Positions 9,973-18,636 are shown, numbered from the stretch's first letter. The stretch: 64,000 bases of DNA from Neopusillimonas maritima (GCF_003576595.1 NZ_NQOU01000001.1:61722-125721), one strand, 5' to 3'. Notes: generated by a model from the sequence alone, not told the origin. Translations and numbers: made by a program.

Positions 9973-11154
9973 TTACTGCTCCAGTGTCCACTTGCCGTTT
10001 TCAATGCTCACCATCACCTGGCCACGCTCATCCAAACCATTATGGTTTTCCGGACTCATGTTGAAAACACCCTCCGGGCTCACGACCTCTTCCATGTTTT
10101 CCAGTGCATCGCGCAATGCCTGGCGAAACTCGGGCGTGCCCGGCTTTGCACTCTCCATTGCGACAGGAATGGCGGCATTCAACATGCTGTAGGCCGTCCA
10201 TGCCGTCGAGCCAAATAAAGAGCGAGAACCGTCGCCGTATTCACTTTCGTATTGGGTTACATACTCCATGCCCGCTTTTTTGGTTGGGTGATCCTCCGGA
10301 AGTTGCTCGGCAACAAGAACCGGCGCAACCGCTAAACGGGTTCCCTCAACCGCCTTTCCACCGATACGCAAATAATCGGCATTCGCGACGCCGTGGGTTT
10401 GATAAATCGTACCCTTGTAACCGCGCTTGACCAGCTCTAACTGAGGCGTGGCACCGGGCGTACCGAAACTGAAGATATAAACCGCGTCGGGTTTAGCCGC
10501 CATCACTTGCAGCGCTTGGGTAGTGGCCGAGATATCCTGGGCGCCAATCCGGGCGGTTACTGGAATCTCGATACCCGCTTCTTTTGCCTGATCCTGAAAT
10601 GCCTTCAGAAACCCCTCGCCGTAACCCGTGGTTACCGCGATGACTCCCACGCGCTTGATATCACGTTCCTTCATATCTTTAATAACACGTTGAACCGACA
10701 GCGCTTCGGGCGCGGGAATCTTGAATGCCCAAGTGCGGGACCCCTCCTGAGGCTCAATAATGGCGTTACCGCCCCCCAGCGATACCAGCGGTGTTTTATT
10801 GCGACCAGCCACCTCCATGATCGCAATGGAAGGTGGAGTAATTGACGAGCCAACCAGCACATCCACTTTTTCTTCTGAAATCAACTTCGATGCCAATCTC
10901 CCGGCTTCGGTCGGATCACTGCCATCATTCATGATAATGACGCGAGCAGGTTCGCCACCGATTTCTTTCGGCCAGAGCTTAACGGTATTCTCTGCCGGCT
11001 GACCCAACGAAGCGGCCGGCCCGGTGAGGGAAAGAATCACACCTACCGTCACTTCAGCTGAAGCGGGAGCACTTGCAGCAAAAGCCAGCGTCGTCGCGCC
11101 GGCCATCATTGTTTGACGCCAGAATGACGCCTTCCGGATAAATTGAAAACGCAT
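9973..11154 (-). CDS. Periplasmic substrate-binding protein, LivK/Peripla_BP_6 type
   Basis: 393-residue ABC-type binding protein. The N-terminus has a basic region, a hydrophobic stretch and a signal-peptidase I site around SAPASA-EV. The mature part starts with VTVGVILSLTGPAASLGQP and follows the branched-chain amino-acid binding-protein pattern to the end. No permease or ATPase genes lie nearby, so it must share a transporter encoded elsewhere or act as a sensor. It is first in an operon with acyl-CoA ligase, crotonase and dehydrogenase, which suggests an organic acid ligand rather than an amino acid; this is inference. AAGGAG sits 8 nt before the ATG. Confidence 0.88.
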   Translation of the reverse strand: MRFQFIRKASFWRQTMMAGATTLAFAASAPASAEVTVGVILSLTGPAASLGQPAENTVKLWPKEIGGEPARVIIMNDGSDPTEAGRLASKLISEEKVDVLVGSSITPPSIAIMEVAGRNKTPLVSLGGGNAIIEPQEGSRTWAFKIPAPEALSVQRVIKDMKERDIKRVGVIAVTTGYGEGFLKAFQDQAKEAGIEIPVTARIGAQDISATTQALQVMAAKPDAVYIFSFGTPGATPQLELVKRGYKGTIYQTHGVANADYLRIGGKAVEGTRLAVAPVLVAEQLPEDHPTKKAGMEYVTQYESEYGDGSRSLFGSTAWTAYSMLNAAIPVAMESAKPGTPEFRQALRDALENMEEVVSPEGVFNMSPENHNGLDERGQVMVSIENGKWTLEQ

Positions 11155-11215
11155 TACGTGTCTCCTTTTGGTTTATTTTTAAGCTGCCCCAGTGTTTCAC
11201 TATTGATCTGCGGCC

Positions 11216-11231
11216 TGCCTTATACTAGGCA
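11216..11231. promoter_or_regulatory. Inverted repeat in the divergent intergenic region, candidate operator
   Basis: TGCCT at 11216-11220 and AGGCA at 11227-11231 flank TATACT. The spacer reads as a plausible -10 hexamer toward the regulator (TATACT) and, on the other strand, toward the binding-protein operon (TAGTAT). A dyad covering both -10 regions between a regulator and its likely target operon is a reasonable operator candidate. No convincing -35 hexamer was found on either side. Confidence 0.4.
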
Positions 11232-11295
11232 AATAAGAAAAAAAACACTGTCATCCGAAAAGATGACACGTATTCGACAAAACACGGGGTACAAA

Positions 11296-12102
11296 ATGCG
11301 TGCATGGAGACTCGAGGGCGCGGCCTCAGATGCTGCGCTAATACAAGATGCCGTTGCAAAAATCGTCACCGGCATTGGTGTGGAGAATTTCTCCCACGAA
11401 GTCTTGCAGCAGGTAAACCGCGTCATGCCGGTGGGGTGTTGGTCGGTTTACCGGGTGGGCGGGTCGCAACCTCGCATGTTCTTGTCAAGCACCTACCAAC
11501 GCAAAGACACCACTGCCGATAGCTGGCGTGCCTATCTCTCCGGCCCTCACCTGGCCGACAAAAGCTTCATTCTCGACAGCTCCGGGGTTACCAGCCCCGC
11601 CATCACGCATTTAACAGCAGAAGAAATTCCCACGCCCCTACACCGAGACAAAGTCTACCGGCAGTTCGACATGAGCGAACGCCTGTCCGTTGTGGAAGCA
11701 GAGTCGCAAAGCGAAATTTTCGCCCTGAACTTCTATCGTTATAACGACCAACGTTTATACAGCGATCACGAACTCGCCGCGTTTGAAGCTTTGGCGCCGG
11801 CCCTGCTGGCCGCCGTTCGACGTCACCTGGCACTTTCGCTGCAGTCGCACTTAACCAATGCCATGTCGGTGGACGCCGTTCGCCTGACATTCCAGGCGCG
11901 TCGCCCAGACCTCACAGAACGAGAGCTCGATGTTGTGGCCAGAACCGTATTGGGAATGAGCTACGAAGGCATTGCGACAGACCTGGGTTTAAAGCTACCC
12001 ACAGTAAAAACCTACAGAAACCGGGCGTTCGACAGATTAGGCATTCATTTTCGAAACGAGCTGGTGAGATATTATTTGCTGCTCGCTAGCGCGACCAAAT
12101 AA
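11296..12102 (+). CDS. LuxR-type helix-turn-helix transcriptional regulator
   Basis: About 268 residues. The C-terminal 65 residues form a LuxR/FixJ DNA-binding domain (LTERELDVVARTVLGMSYE, then the recognition region LKLPTVKTYRNRAFDRLGI). The N-terminal 200 residues are a sensor-like domain I do not recognise with certainty; I see no receiver-domain aspartate pattern and no LuxI partner nearby. The start is uncertain: the ATG at 11296 has GGGGT 6 nt upstream, while the in-frame ATG at 11263 has no properly spaced ribosome-binding site. It is transcribed away from the binding-protein/acyl-CoA ligase operon and probably controls it. Confidence 0.82.
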   Translation: MRAWRLEGAASDAALIQDAVAKIVTGIGVENFSHEVLQQVNRVMPVGCWSVYRVGGSQPRMFLSSTYQRKDTTADSWRAYLSGPHLADKSFILDSSGVTSPAITHLTAEEIPTPLHRDKVYRQFDMSERLSVVEAESQSEIFALNFYRYNDQRLYSDHELAAFEALAPALLAAVRRHLALSLQSHLTNAMSVDAVRLTFQARRPDLTERELDVVARTVLGMSYEGIATDLGLKLPTVKTYRNRAFDRLGIHFRNELVRYYLLLASATK

Positions 12103-12174
12103 AAACAATCTGGTTTTCCTCGCCTTTAGTCGCAACTGACATGAAAAGCTGAACCGCTCGGCACAACTACGCCA

Positions 12175-12210
12175 AAGCATTGCCTCTCTCGCTATAAGCA
12201 TTGCCTCTCT
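12175..12210 (+). repeat. Tandem 15-bp direct repeat upstream of cyoA
   Basis: AAGCATTGCCTCTCT occurs at 12175-12189 and again at 12196-12210. The copies are identical and start 21 bp apart, which is two helical turns. The second copy ends 38 bp before the cyoA start codon. The spacing places both copies on the same DNA face, as for tandem activator or repressor sites. The motif matches no regulator box I recognise. Confidence 0.8.
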
Positions 12211-12248
12211 TCATGTAAGTCTTGTATCCTTTGGTTAAGCGAGGAATT

Positions 12249-13226
12249 ATGTTGAATCATGTCAGTGGTGCCCGCTTAATCTATAAACGCATTTCCTCCA
12301 TTTTTTGTGCTCTGGCCGCGCTACTGATTCTCCCAGGTATCTTTGCCACCACACTGGCTCAGGAAACCTCAAAGTCCGGCGCCGTAGCACCATCGCAAGG
12401 CTTTATGGATCCCGCAGGCCCCGTAGCTGCAGCCCAGCTATCACACTTCGGAACGATCAGCTTGATCATGGCCGCACTCGTGGTCATTCCCATCTTTATT
12501 GCGATTCCTCTCATTCTGATACGCTACCGCCGCGGAGCACGGGGCGCCTACAAACCCGATTGGGAATTCAACTGGGGGGTCGAGCTGTTCATCTGGGGCT
12601 TGCCCGTCGTAATCATTATCCTGCTGGCCACCGCCTTATGGAAAGACACCCACAAATACGACCCTTATGCGCCGTTAGGTGAAGACCCACTTCAAATTCA
12701 GGTCGTATCGCTCGACTGGAAGTTCATTTTTCTTTACCCGGAACAAGGTGTCGCCACGGTCAACCTTCTTGCCCTGCCCGAAAAACGCCCGGTCACGCTA
12801 ACACTAACCAGCGGCACCGTCATGCAATCATTCATGGTGCCTCGCCTGGCCGGGCAGATATACACAATGGCCGGCATGACAACAAAACTGAACCTTATCG
12901 CTGACGAACCAGGCACGTATCTGGGCCGCAACATGCAATACAACGGCACCGGGTTTGCCGCTCAATCGTTCCGAACGGAAGTCATGACCAACGATGCGTT
13001 CACTGCCTGGGCCGAAAAAATGCGCAACGCCCCTAAGCAGCTTAACTGGCAAGGGTACGAAACGCTGCTTAAACCCTCTATTGTCAGGGAACCCATGCTC
13101 TATTCCTCATTCGACCCAGACCTTTTCAACAAAATCATTGCCAGCTTTGCACCCGAACGGCTCAACATGACTGCCGACATGCACAAACAACACGGCCATC
13201 AAGAAGTGGCGAAGGTGAACCAATGA
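12249..13226 (+). CDS. cyoA: Cytochrome bo3-type ubiquinol oxidase subunit II
   Basis: Subunit II of the terminal quinol oxidase, 325 residues. It has an N-terminal signal/hydrophobic segment, two membrane helices (about residues 70-95 and 110-135) and a periplasmic cupredoxin domain. The domain matches CyoA in YPEQGVATVN, the FMVPRLAGQIYTMAGM region and the NEPGTY-like DEPGTY; the CuA cysteines of cytochrome c oxidases are absent, pointing to quinol as donor. E. coli CyoA has a lipobox cysteine, whereas this signal region ends LAQ with no suitable Cys. The ATG at 12249 has GAGGA just upstream; an upstream TTG would add nine residues. The stop overlaps cyoB by ATGA. Confidence 0.92.
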   Translation: MLNHVSGARLIYKRISSIFCALAALLILPGIFATTLAQETSKSGAVAPSQGFMDPAGPVAAAQLSHFGTISLIMAALVVIPIFIAIPLILIRYRRGARGAYKPDWEFNWGVELFIWGLPVVIIILLATALWKDTHKYDPYAPLGEDPLQIQVVSLDWKFIFLYPEQGVATVNLLALPEKRPVTLTLTSGTVMQSFMVPRLAGQIYTMAGMTTKLNLIADEPGTYLGRNMQYNGTGFAAQSFRTEVMTNDAFTAWAEKMRNAPKQLNWQGYETLLKPSIVREPMLYSSFDPDLFNKIIASFAPERLNMTADMHKQHGHQEVAKVNQ

Positions 13227-15352
13227 CCTGGGAAACGATATTTGGGCGACTCACGTGGGACTCCCTGGTTTTTTCCGGTGCCATCGAAAACCCGTCCACC
13301 AGCGAATTCGTTGCCTCAGGTGCGGGCAGTGTTGTGGTACTTGGGGGCATTGCCTTATTCATATTGCTCACCGTCATGAAGTGGTGGCGACCGCTCTGGA
13401 CAGACTGGCTCACCAGTGTCGATCACAAGAAGGTCGGCATCATGTACATCGTACTGGCCATTGTCATGTTCTTGCGCGCGGTCATCGAAGCCGCCGTGAT
13501 GCGTTCGCAACAATTGGCCGCCTACGATGGCTCCGGTTACCTTTCGGCCGACCATTTTGGCCAGCTCTTCACCACGCATGGCACGATCATGATTTTCTTC
13601 GTTGCCATGCCCTTTATCACGGGTCTGATGAACTACGTGATGCCACTGCAAATCGGCGCACGCGACGTCAGTTTCCCCCGGCTTAACGCCATTTCGCTCA
13701 TGTTGACGGTGGCCGGCGCCATACTGGTGATGATTTCGCTGGTCGTGGGCAAATTCTCAACCGGTGGCTGGACAGCCTACCCGCCCTACACCGGCATCGA
13801 ATTCAGCCCCGGAGAAGGAGTCGATTATTGGATATGGGCCGTCACGCTAGGCTCCATAGGCTCCACACTAACAGGCATTAACTTTGCCGTTACGATCTAC
13901 AAGAAGCGCTGCCCAGGCATGAACCTTTTCCGCATGCCCATGTTTACCTGGACAACGCTCTGCACATCAATCCTGATGATTTTCGCCATGGCGCCGTTAA
14001 CGGCGGCCAGCTTAATGCTTGCACTCGACCGCTATGCCGATTTCCATTTCTTCACCAACGGCGACGGCGGCAACATGATGAATTTCGCCAATCTTTTTTG
14101 TCTGTTCGGTCATCCCGAGGTTTACATTCTTGTGCTCCCCGCCTTCGGCGTATGGTCTGAAGTGGTCTCCACGTTCTCGGGCAAGCGCATCTACGGTTAT
14201 ACCTCTCTCGTGTGCGCAACCATGTGCATCGCCGTCTTTTCATTCTGCGTCTGGCTGCATCATTTTTTCACTATGGGCCAAAGCGCCGGCGTGAACGCTG
14301 CATTCGGCATTGCCACCATGCTCATCGGCATTCCTACAGGGGTCAAAATCTATGACTGGATGCTAACCATGTACCGTGGCCGTATCCGTTTTACCGTACC
14401 CATGCTGTTCCACATCAATTTCCTGTTCATGTTCGTGCTGGGTGGTTCCACCGGCATCTTGCTCGCCAACCCCACCATCGATTTCCAGGTCCACAACTCA
14501 TTGTTCCTGGTAGCGCATTTCCACAACGTGATCATTCCCGGCGTTTTGTTCGGTATGTTTGCCGCCGTGCAGTTCTGGTTTCCAAAGGCGTTCGGCTTTC
14601 GCCTGCATGAAGGGCTGGGCCGCAAGGCGTTCTGGTTCCTCGCGCCCGGCTTCGTGTTGGCTTTCTTCCCGCTGTACTGGATCGGCATGATGGGGGCAAC
14701 GCGCCGCACAGCCACATGGGCCGACCCCGCCTATCTCATCTGGTTCGCCATCGCCATGTTGGGCGCCGCAATGATTTTGGCCGGTACTGCGCTACTCATT
14801 GCCCAAGTGATTGTTTCGGTGAAGCGCCGCAAAGAGCTGGCCGTGCCGCTGGGCGATCCCTGGGACGGCCGTTCGCTGGAGTGGTCTATTCCCGCTCCTG
14901 CGCCGAGCTGGAATTTCGCAGTCGTGCCCACGGTGTCTTCTCAAGACGCGTTCGATGCCGCCAAATGCAACGGCACCGCGTACCAAACGCCGGCCAAATA
15001 TGAAGACATACAGGTGCCACGTAACTCTGCCATAGCCCCGCTGATCGGTCTTTTTGCCTGCGCCAGTGCCTTCGGCCTGATCTGGCACATTTGGTGGTTG
15101 GCAATTATCGGGTTCATCATGATCTGGGCAGTCGTCATTGCCAGTTCATTCAATCTCGATACCGAAGAAACCATCCCTGCCGACGTGGTCCGCGCTCAAA
15201 ACGAAGCCTTCCTCGAAGCCGTTCGCAACGCTCCCGGTGTCACGCGTGATGATGAAACCGGCTCAGCTAACCAAGGCAAAGCATTACCGGAACGACATGA
15301 AAAGAGATTTGCGCAGAATATGAAAGGCAACATGACCGAGGCTACGACATGA
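13223..15352 (+). CDS. cyoB: Cytochrome bo3-type ubiquinol oxidase subunit I
   Basis: Heme-copper oxidase subunit I, 709 residues with many membrane helices. Visible ligands: low-spin heme His119 (THG) and His434 (AHFHN); CuB ligands His297 and crosslinked Tyr301 in GHPEVY plus His346/His347; high-spin heme His432. Proton-path residues: Asp148 (GARDV), Glu299 and Lys375 (TGVKI). At the quinone site, Arg85, His111 and Gln114 match E. coli Arg71, His98 and Gln101, but Glu89 stands where E. coli has Asp75. The C-terminal tail is CyoB-like. It reduces O2 to water and pumps protons. It overlaps cyoA and cyoC by ATGA. Confidence 0.95.
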   Translation: MTWETIFGRLTWDSLVFSGAIENPSTSEFVASGAGSVVVLGGIALFILLTVMKWWRPLWTDWLTSVDHKKVGIMYIVLAIVMFLRAVIEAAVMRSQQLAAYDGSGYLSADHFGQLFTTHGTIMIFFVAMPFITGLMNYVMPLQIGARDVSFPRLNAISLMLTVAGAILVMISLVVGKFSTGGWTAYPPYTGIEFSPGEGVDYWIWAVTLGSIGSTLTGINFAVTIYKKRCPGMNLFRMPMFTWTTLCTSILMIFAMAPLTAASLMLALDRYADFHFFTNGDGGNMMNFANLFCLFGHPEVYILVLPAFGVWSEVVSTFSGKRIYGYTSLVCATMCIAVFSFCVWLHHFFTMGQSAGVNAAFGIATMLIGIPTGVKIYDWMLTMYRGRIRFTVPMLFHINFLFMFVLGGSTGILLANPTIDFQVHNSLFLVAHFHNVIIPGVLFGMFAAVQFWFPKAFGFRLHEGLGRKAFWFLAPGFVLAFFPLYWIGMMGATRRTATWADPAYLIWFAIAMLGAAMILAGTALLIAQVIVSVKRRKELAVPLGDPWDGRSLEWSIPAPAPSWNFAVVPTVSSQDAFDAAKCNGTAYQTPAKYEDIQVPRNSAIAPLIGLFACASAFGLIWHIWWLAIIGFIMIWAVVIASSFNLDTEETIPADVVRAQNEAFLEAVRNAPGVTRDDETGSANQGKALPERHEKRFAQNMKGNMTEATT

Positions 15353-15981
15353 AGCTTTATCAACGTCTCCATCCCGGCGTCAATCTGGGGCCAACCGACC
15401 CGGAAAACCACGAGGAGGCCGAAGAGAAGATCTTCGGTTTTTGGATCTTTCTGATGAGCGACCTGGTCCTGTTTTCGGTCCTGTTCGCCACTTATGCAGC
15501 AATGAGCATACAGGGTGTTGCACTAGGCCCAAGCCCGAAGGACATTTTTGACCTGAGCCCTGTCTTTCTTGAAACAATGGTACTGCTTGCCTCCAGCTTT
15601 ACCTTCGGGCTGGCCATACTCGAGCTGAAATACCGTAAGAATCAAGGCCGTCTAGCGCTCTGGCTTACGCTTACGGGCCTGCTGGGTGCCTTGTTCGTCG
15701 GCCTTGAATTAAACGACTATCGCATACTGCTAACAGAGCACGGCGCCGCCCCGCAAACCAGCGGTTTTCTGTCTGCTTATTACCTTCTTACCGGCACGCA
15801 CGCGCTGCACGTTTCGGTTGCCATCATTTGGCTCATCGTTCTTGCTGTTCAGCTTGCCACATTGGGCCCAGTTGGTCCGGTCAAACTAAGGCTGATGCGG
15901 CTGGCGCTTTTCTGGCACATGCTCGACATCATCTGGATCGGCATTTTCACCTTTGTTTATTTATACGGGGTCGTTCTATGA
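15349..15981 (+). CDS. cyoC: Cytochrome bo3-type ubiquinol oxidase subunit III
   Basis: Membrane subunit of 210 residues with about five helices, beginning near FGFWIFLMSDLVLF and ending FTFVYLYGVVL. It belongs to the heme-copper oxidase subunit III family; the GTHALHV segment is the usual family feature. This subunit stabilises subunit I and is thought to help proton uptake. The start overlaps the cyoB stop (ATGA at 15349-15352) and the stop overlaps cyoD in the same way. Confidence 0.93.
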   Translation: MKLYQRLHPGVNLGPTDPENHEEAEEKIFGFWIFLMSDLVLFSVLFATYAAMSIQGVALGPSPKDIFDLSPVFLETMVLLASSFTFGLAILELKYRKNQGRLALWLTLTGLLGALFVGLELNDYRILLTEHGAAPQTSGFLSAYYLLTGTHALHVSVAIIWLIVLAVQLATLGPVGPVKLRLMRLALFWHMLDIIWIGIFTFVYLYGVVL

Positions 15982-16304
15982 AACAGGGTGTTTCTTCAAC
16001 CGAGCATCACGAGGAAAGTGCGGAACAGCGCGATTACGTTAAGGGTCTTGTGCTCGCCTTTATTTTAACCGTCGCCTCTTTTTCAGTGGTCTGGTTCAAA
16101 CTGCTAACCGGCCCGGCTGCATTAATTTTGCTCGGCATCCTCGCACTGGTTCAGTGCGCCGCGCAGATTCGGTATTTTTTGCATGTGGATGGCCGCTCAC
16201 ACCGCGACGACCTCCTGTTGATCCTGTTCACATCGCTTATCGTTTTGATTATCGTGAGCGGAACGATCTGGATCTTGTGGAATCAACATGCACGCATGAT
16301 GTAA
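15978..16304 (+). CDS. cyoD: Cytochrome bo3-type ubiquinol oxidase subunit IV
   Basis: 108-residue protein with three predicted membrane helices and the family pattern AQIRYFLHVDG. Small accessory subunit that assists CuB-site assembly in E. coli. The ATG at 15978 overlaps the cyoC stop by ATGA; a longer upstream open frame exists but runs through cyoC in another frame. No cyoE (heme O synthase) follows; the next gene is a TonB-dependent receptor 187 bp downstream, so heme modification must be encoded elsewhere. Confidence 0.92.
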   Translation: MKQGVSSTEHHEESAEQRDYVKGLVLAFILTVASFSVVWFKLLTGPAALILLGILALVQCAAQIRYFLHVDGRSHRDDLLLILFTSLIVLIIVSGTIWILWNQHARMM

Positions 16305-16461
16305 TCGTGATACTTGACCTCCAAATGTTGTGCCACAGGACCGACATCTTTCACAGCCCCTCTCCCGAATGATTGACCGTAACACCTGTCTGACAAGGTG
16401 TTCGATGATCACTGGCCGTATACCTCCATTAAGTTTATGGTAAGAATTCTCATAGTAAAAT

Positions 16462-16476
16462 TGAGAATTATTATCA
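16462..16476. promoter_or_regulatory. Fur box upstream of the TonB-dependent receptor
   Basis: TGAGAATTATTATCA matches the Fur 7-1-7 core TGATAATNATTATCA at 13 of the 14 fixed positions. It ends 15 bp before the receptor ATG and overlaps the area where an initiating transcript would start (possible -10 TAAAAT at 16456-16461). Fur with iron would block transcription. The ribosome-binding site AGGGAG lies at 16481-16486. Confidence 0.8.
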
Positions 16477-16491
16477 ATAAAGGGAGAGAAA

Positions 16492-18585
16492 ATGTCCAAA
16501 GTCGTTAACAGGACGGCGCATACAGCTCGTCGCTTGCATTCGCTGGCTGTCAGCATGACACTGCTTGCTTTGCCTTCTGTGGTTGACGCTCAGGTTGTAC
16601 AACAACAGGCACTCGATACTATTACCGTTCAGGGCGACTGGATCGGAAATCCAACAGCGGAAGACGCTAAGGAATACTCCGGTGCCAGAACGGTCATCGA
16701 CCGGCGGCAAATTGAGCAAAGCGGTGCACTAAATCTTGAAGACGCATTACGCTCGTCACCGAGCGTCCAGATTCTCGATGAGACAGGTACCGGTATCTTG
16801 CCAAACATCGGGTTACGAGGATTAAATCCTTTGCGCAGTGAAAGACTACAAATGCTTGTGGATGGTTATCCGATTGCCATTGGCCCCTACAGTAATGTCG
16901 GCGTATCTCTCTTTCCCCTTACCATGGCAAGTGTCGACACAATCGATATTGTGCGTGGAGGAGCAGCGGTGCACTACGGCCCCAACAATGTGGGCGGGGT
17001 GATGAACTTTATTACTCGTCCAATTCCCGGCAAACTAGAGCAGACATTTCAGCAGCGCGCAACCATTGCGAGTGAAACCGGCCATATCTTTAACGACTCC
17101 TATTATCGAATAGGCGGATTCGTAAATGATGACCTGGCTTTACAGTTGCAAGCCAATGTCCAGCGTGGAAACGGATTTCGTCAGCATTCGAATACTCAGG
17201 TTAACAATTTCATCTTCGACGCAGAGTATTACTTGAATGCACGTAATGATTTTGATTTCAGTCTGCAATATTACGACGTAGACGCAGACTTACCCGGAGC
17301 TCTAAGCCCCAATGCTTATGAGGAAGACCGTTATCAGTCCCAGCGACCTTATGATGCTTACAAAGCAAAAATGTGGCGTGGAACCTTCGCCTGGACTTAT
17401 CGACCTAACGAGAACGTTGAACTCAAATGGCGAAACTTTGCTCATCGCGCTGATCGGACTTTCTACTTTGGACAGAATTTTAGTGACGGCGCCGGTTGGT
17501 CGGACCCCGCTTATCAATCAACCGACGTTGCAGACTCACCACGAAAGTTCGATGTATGGGGGACAGAACCTCGCCTCACCGTACGTCATGGTATTCAAAC
17601 CATTACCATTGGGGCGCGCTATGTGCATGAAAAAGTCGATTTCGATGTAAACCGGATGAAATTGGCTACCGGCAGAACCAGCGCAATTCGCGAGTGGGAC
17701 CTTGAAACTAATGCAATAGCGCTGTACGCCAGCGATACGTTTAGCTTATTAAACGATACGCTCAAAATCACACCCGGTGTCCGATATGAAAGCGTACGCA
17801 TGAACTTCACCGACGTGCTTGGCGGCGCCACTTCAGCCAACAAAGCAAACGAAGTATTGCCGGGTCTCACCATCGGGTTTGACGTCAGCAAGGACTTATT
17901 TGTCTTTGCCAATGCGCAAAAATCGCTTGTGCCAGTGCAGATTGCACAAGCAACAAAGAAACAAGCCGTGGCCAACGAAACTGCCTGGAATTATGAGTTA
18001 GGCGCCCGTTGGCAAGCAACAGATAAAGTGGCTCTTTCCAGCACTTTGTTTCAAATAGATTACACCGACCAGATTCAATATGACAAAGCTGGTGATCGCT
18101 ACGTAAATCTAGGGGAAACCCAACACAGAGGCGTGGAGTTGCAAACAGACTTCGAACTGACCTCTAACCTGGACTTACGCCTTGGCTACACATATCTGCA
18201 AACAAAACAGAAGTCAGGACCCTTTGCGGGTAATCAATTACCAAACGCACCAAAGCATCATTTCAGCGCAGAGTTTGGTTACGAATATCAAAATTGGCAC
18301 GCTAGTGTCGCAGCCTTTTACGTAGGCGAGAGTTTCAGCGATGCTGCCAACACGGTTCAAGAAACCCCTAGCGGCTCAGCAGGGCAATTGCCCGACTATA
18401 CCTTGGTCAACGTCCGCATCGCACGCGACTTCAAAATGGGCGACGGACAAGTATTAAGCCTAGGTTTGGTGGCCAACAATTTATTGGATGCAGACTACTA
18501 TTTCCGAGGCGCCGATGTGAGTCCAATTGGCCGTATTCCTGGCCCTGGCCGCTCAATCATCGCCGAGGCAAACCTCACTTTCTGA
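16492..18585 (+). CDS. TonB-dependent outer-membrane receptor, FecA-like
   Basis: Outer-membrane iron-chelate receptor of 697 residues. A signal peptide ends near VVDA-QV, and a TonB box-like DTITVQG follows at about 41-47. The plug domain contains NIGLRGLNPLRSERLQML and the conserved IDIVRGGAAVHYGPNNVGG, most like ferric dicitrate-type receptors. The remaining two thirds form the 22-strand barrel ending in a terminal Phe. The plug starts right after the TonB box, with no FecA-type signalling domain, and no fecI/fecR pair lies beside it, so surface signalling is unlikely. Iron control through the Fur box is expected. The ligand is not known. Confidence 0.9.
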   Translation: MSKVVNRTAHTARRLHSLAVSMTLLALPSVVDAQVVQQQALDTITVQGDWIGNPTAEDAKEYSGARTVIDRRQIEQSGALNLEDALRSSPSVQILDETGTGILPNIGLRGLNPLRSERLQMLVDGYPIAIGPYSNVGVSLFPLTMASVDTIDIVRGGAAVHYGPNNVGGVMNFITRPIPGKLEQTFQQRATIASETGHIFNDSYYRIGGFVNDDLALQLQANVQRGNGFRQHSNTQVNNFIFDAEYYLNARNDFDFSLQYYDVDADLPGALSPNAYEEDRYQSQRPYDAYKAKMWRGTFAWTYRPNENVELKWRNFAHRADRTFYFGQNFSDGAGWSDPAYQSTDVADSPRKFDVWGTEPRLTVRHGIQTITIGARYVHEKVDFDVNRMKLATGRTSAIREWDLETNAIALYASDTFSLLNDTLKITPGVRYESVRMNFTDVLGGATSANKANEVLPGLTIGFDVSKDLFVFANAQKSLVPVQIAQATKKQAVANETAWNYELGARWQATDKVALSSTLFQIDYTDQIQYDKAGDRYVNLGETQHRGVELQTDFELTSNLDLRLGYTYLQTKQKSGPFAGNQLPNAPKHHFSAEFGYEYQNWHASVAAFYVGESFSDAANTVQETPSGSAGQLPDYTLVNVRIARDFKMGDGQVLSLGLVANNLLDADYYFRGADVSPIGRIPGPGRSIIAEANLTF

Positions 18586-18636
18586 TGATTTTTGTTGCGA
18601 CAAGAAGGCACGGTGTCGCGCTTTAATGTCGTGCTT

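Noticed and set aside
16381..16402. AACACCT/AGGTGTT hairpin after cyoD as a terminator
   Set aside because: The stem is only 7 bp and no T-tract follows on either strand.
18586..18636. GCGACA/TGTCGC inverted repeat after the receptor gene as a terminator
   Set aside because: Short 6-bp stem, long loop and no T-tract.
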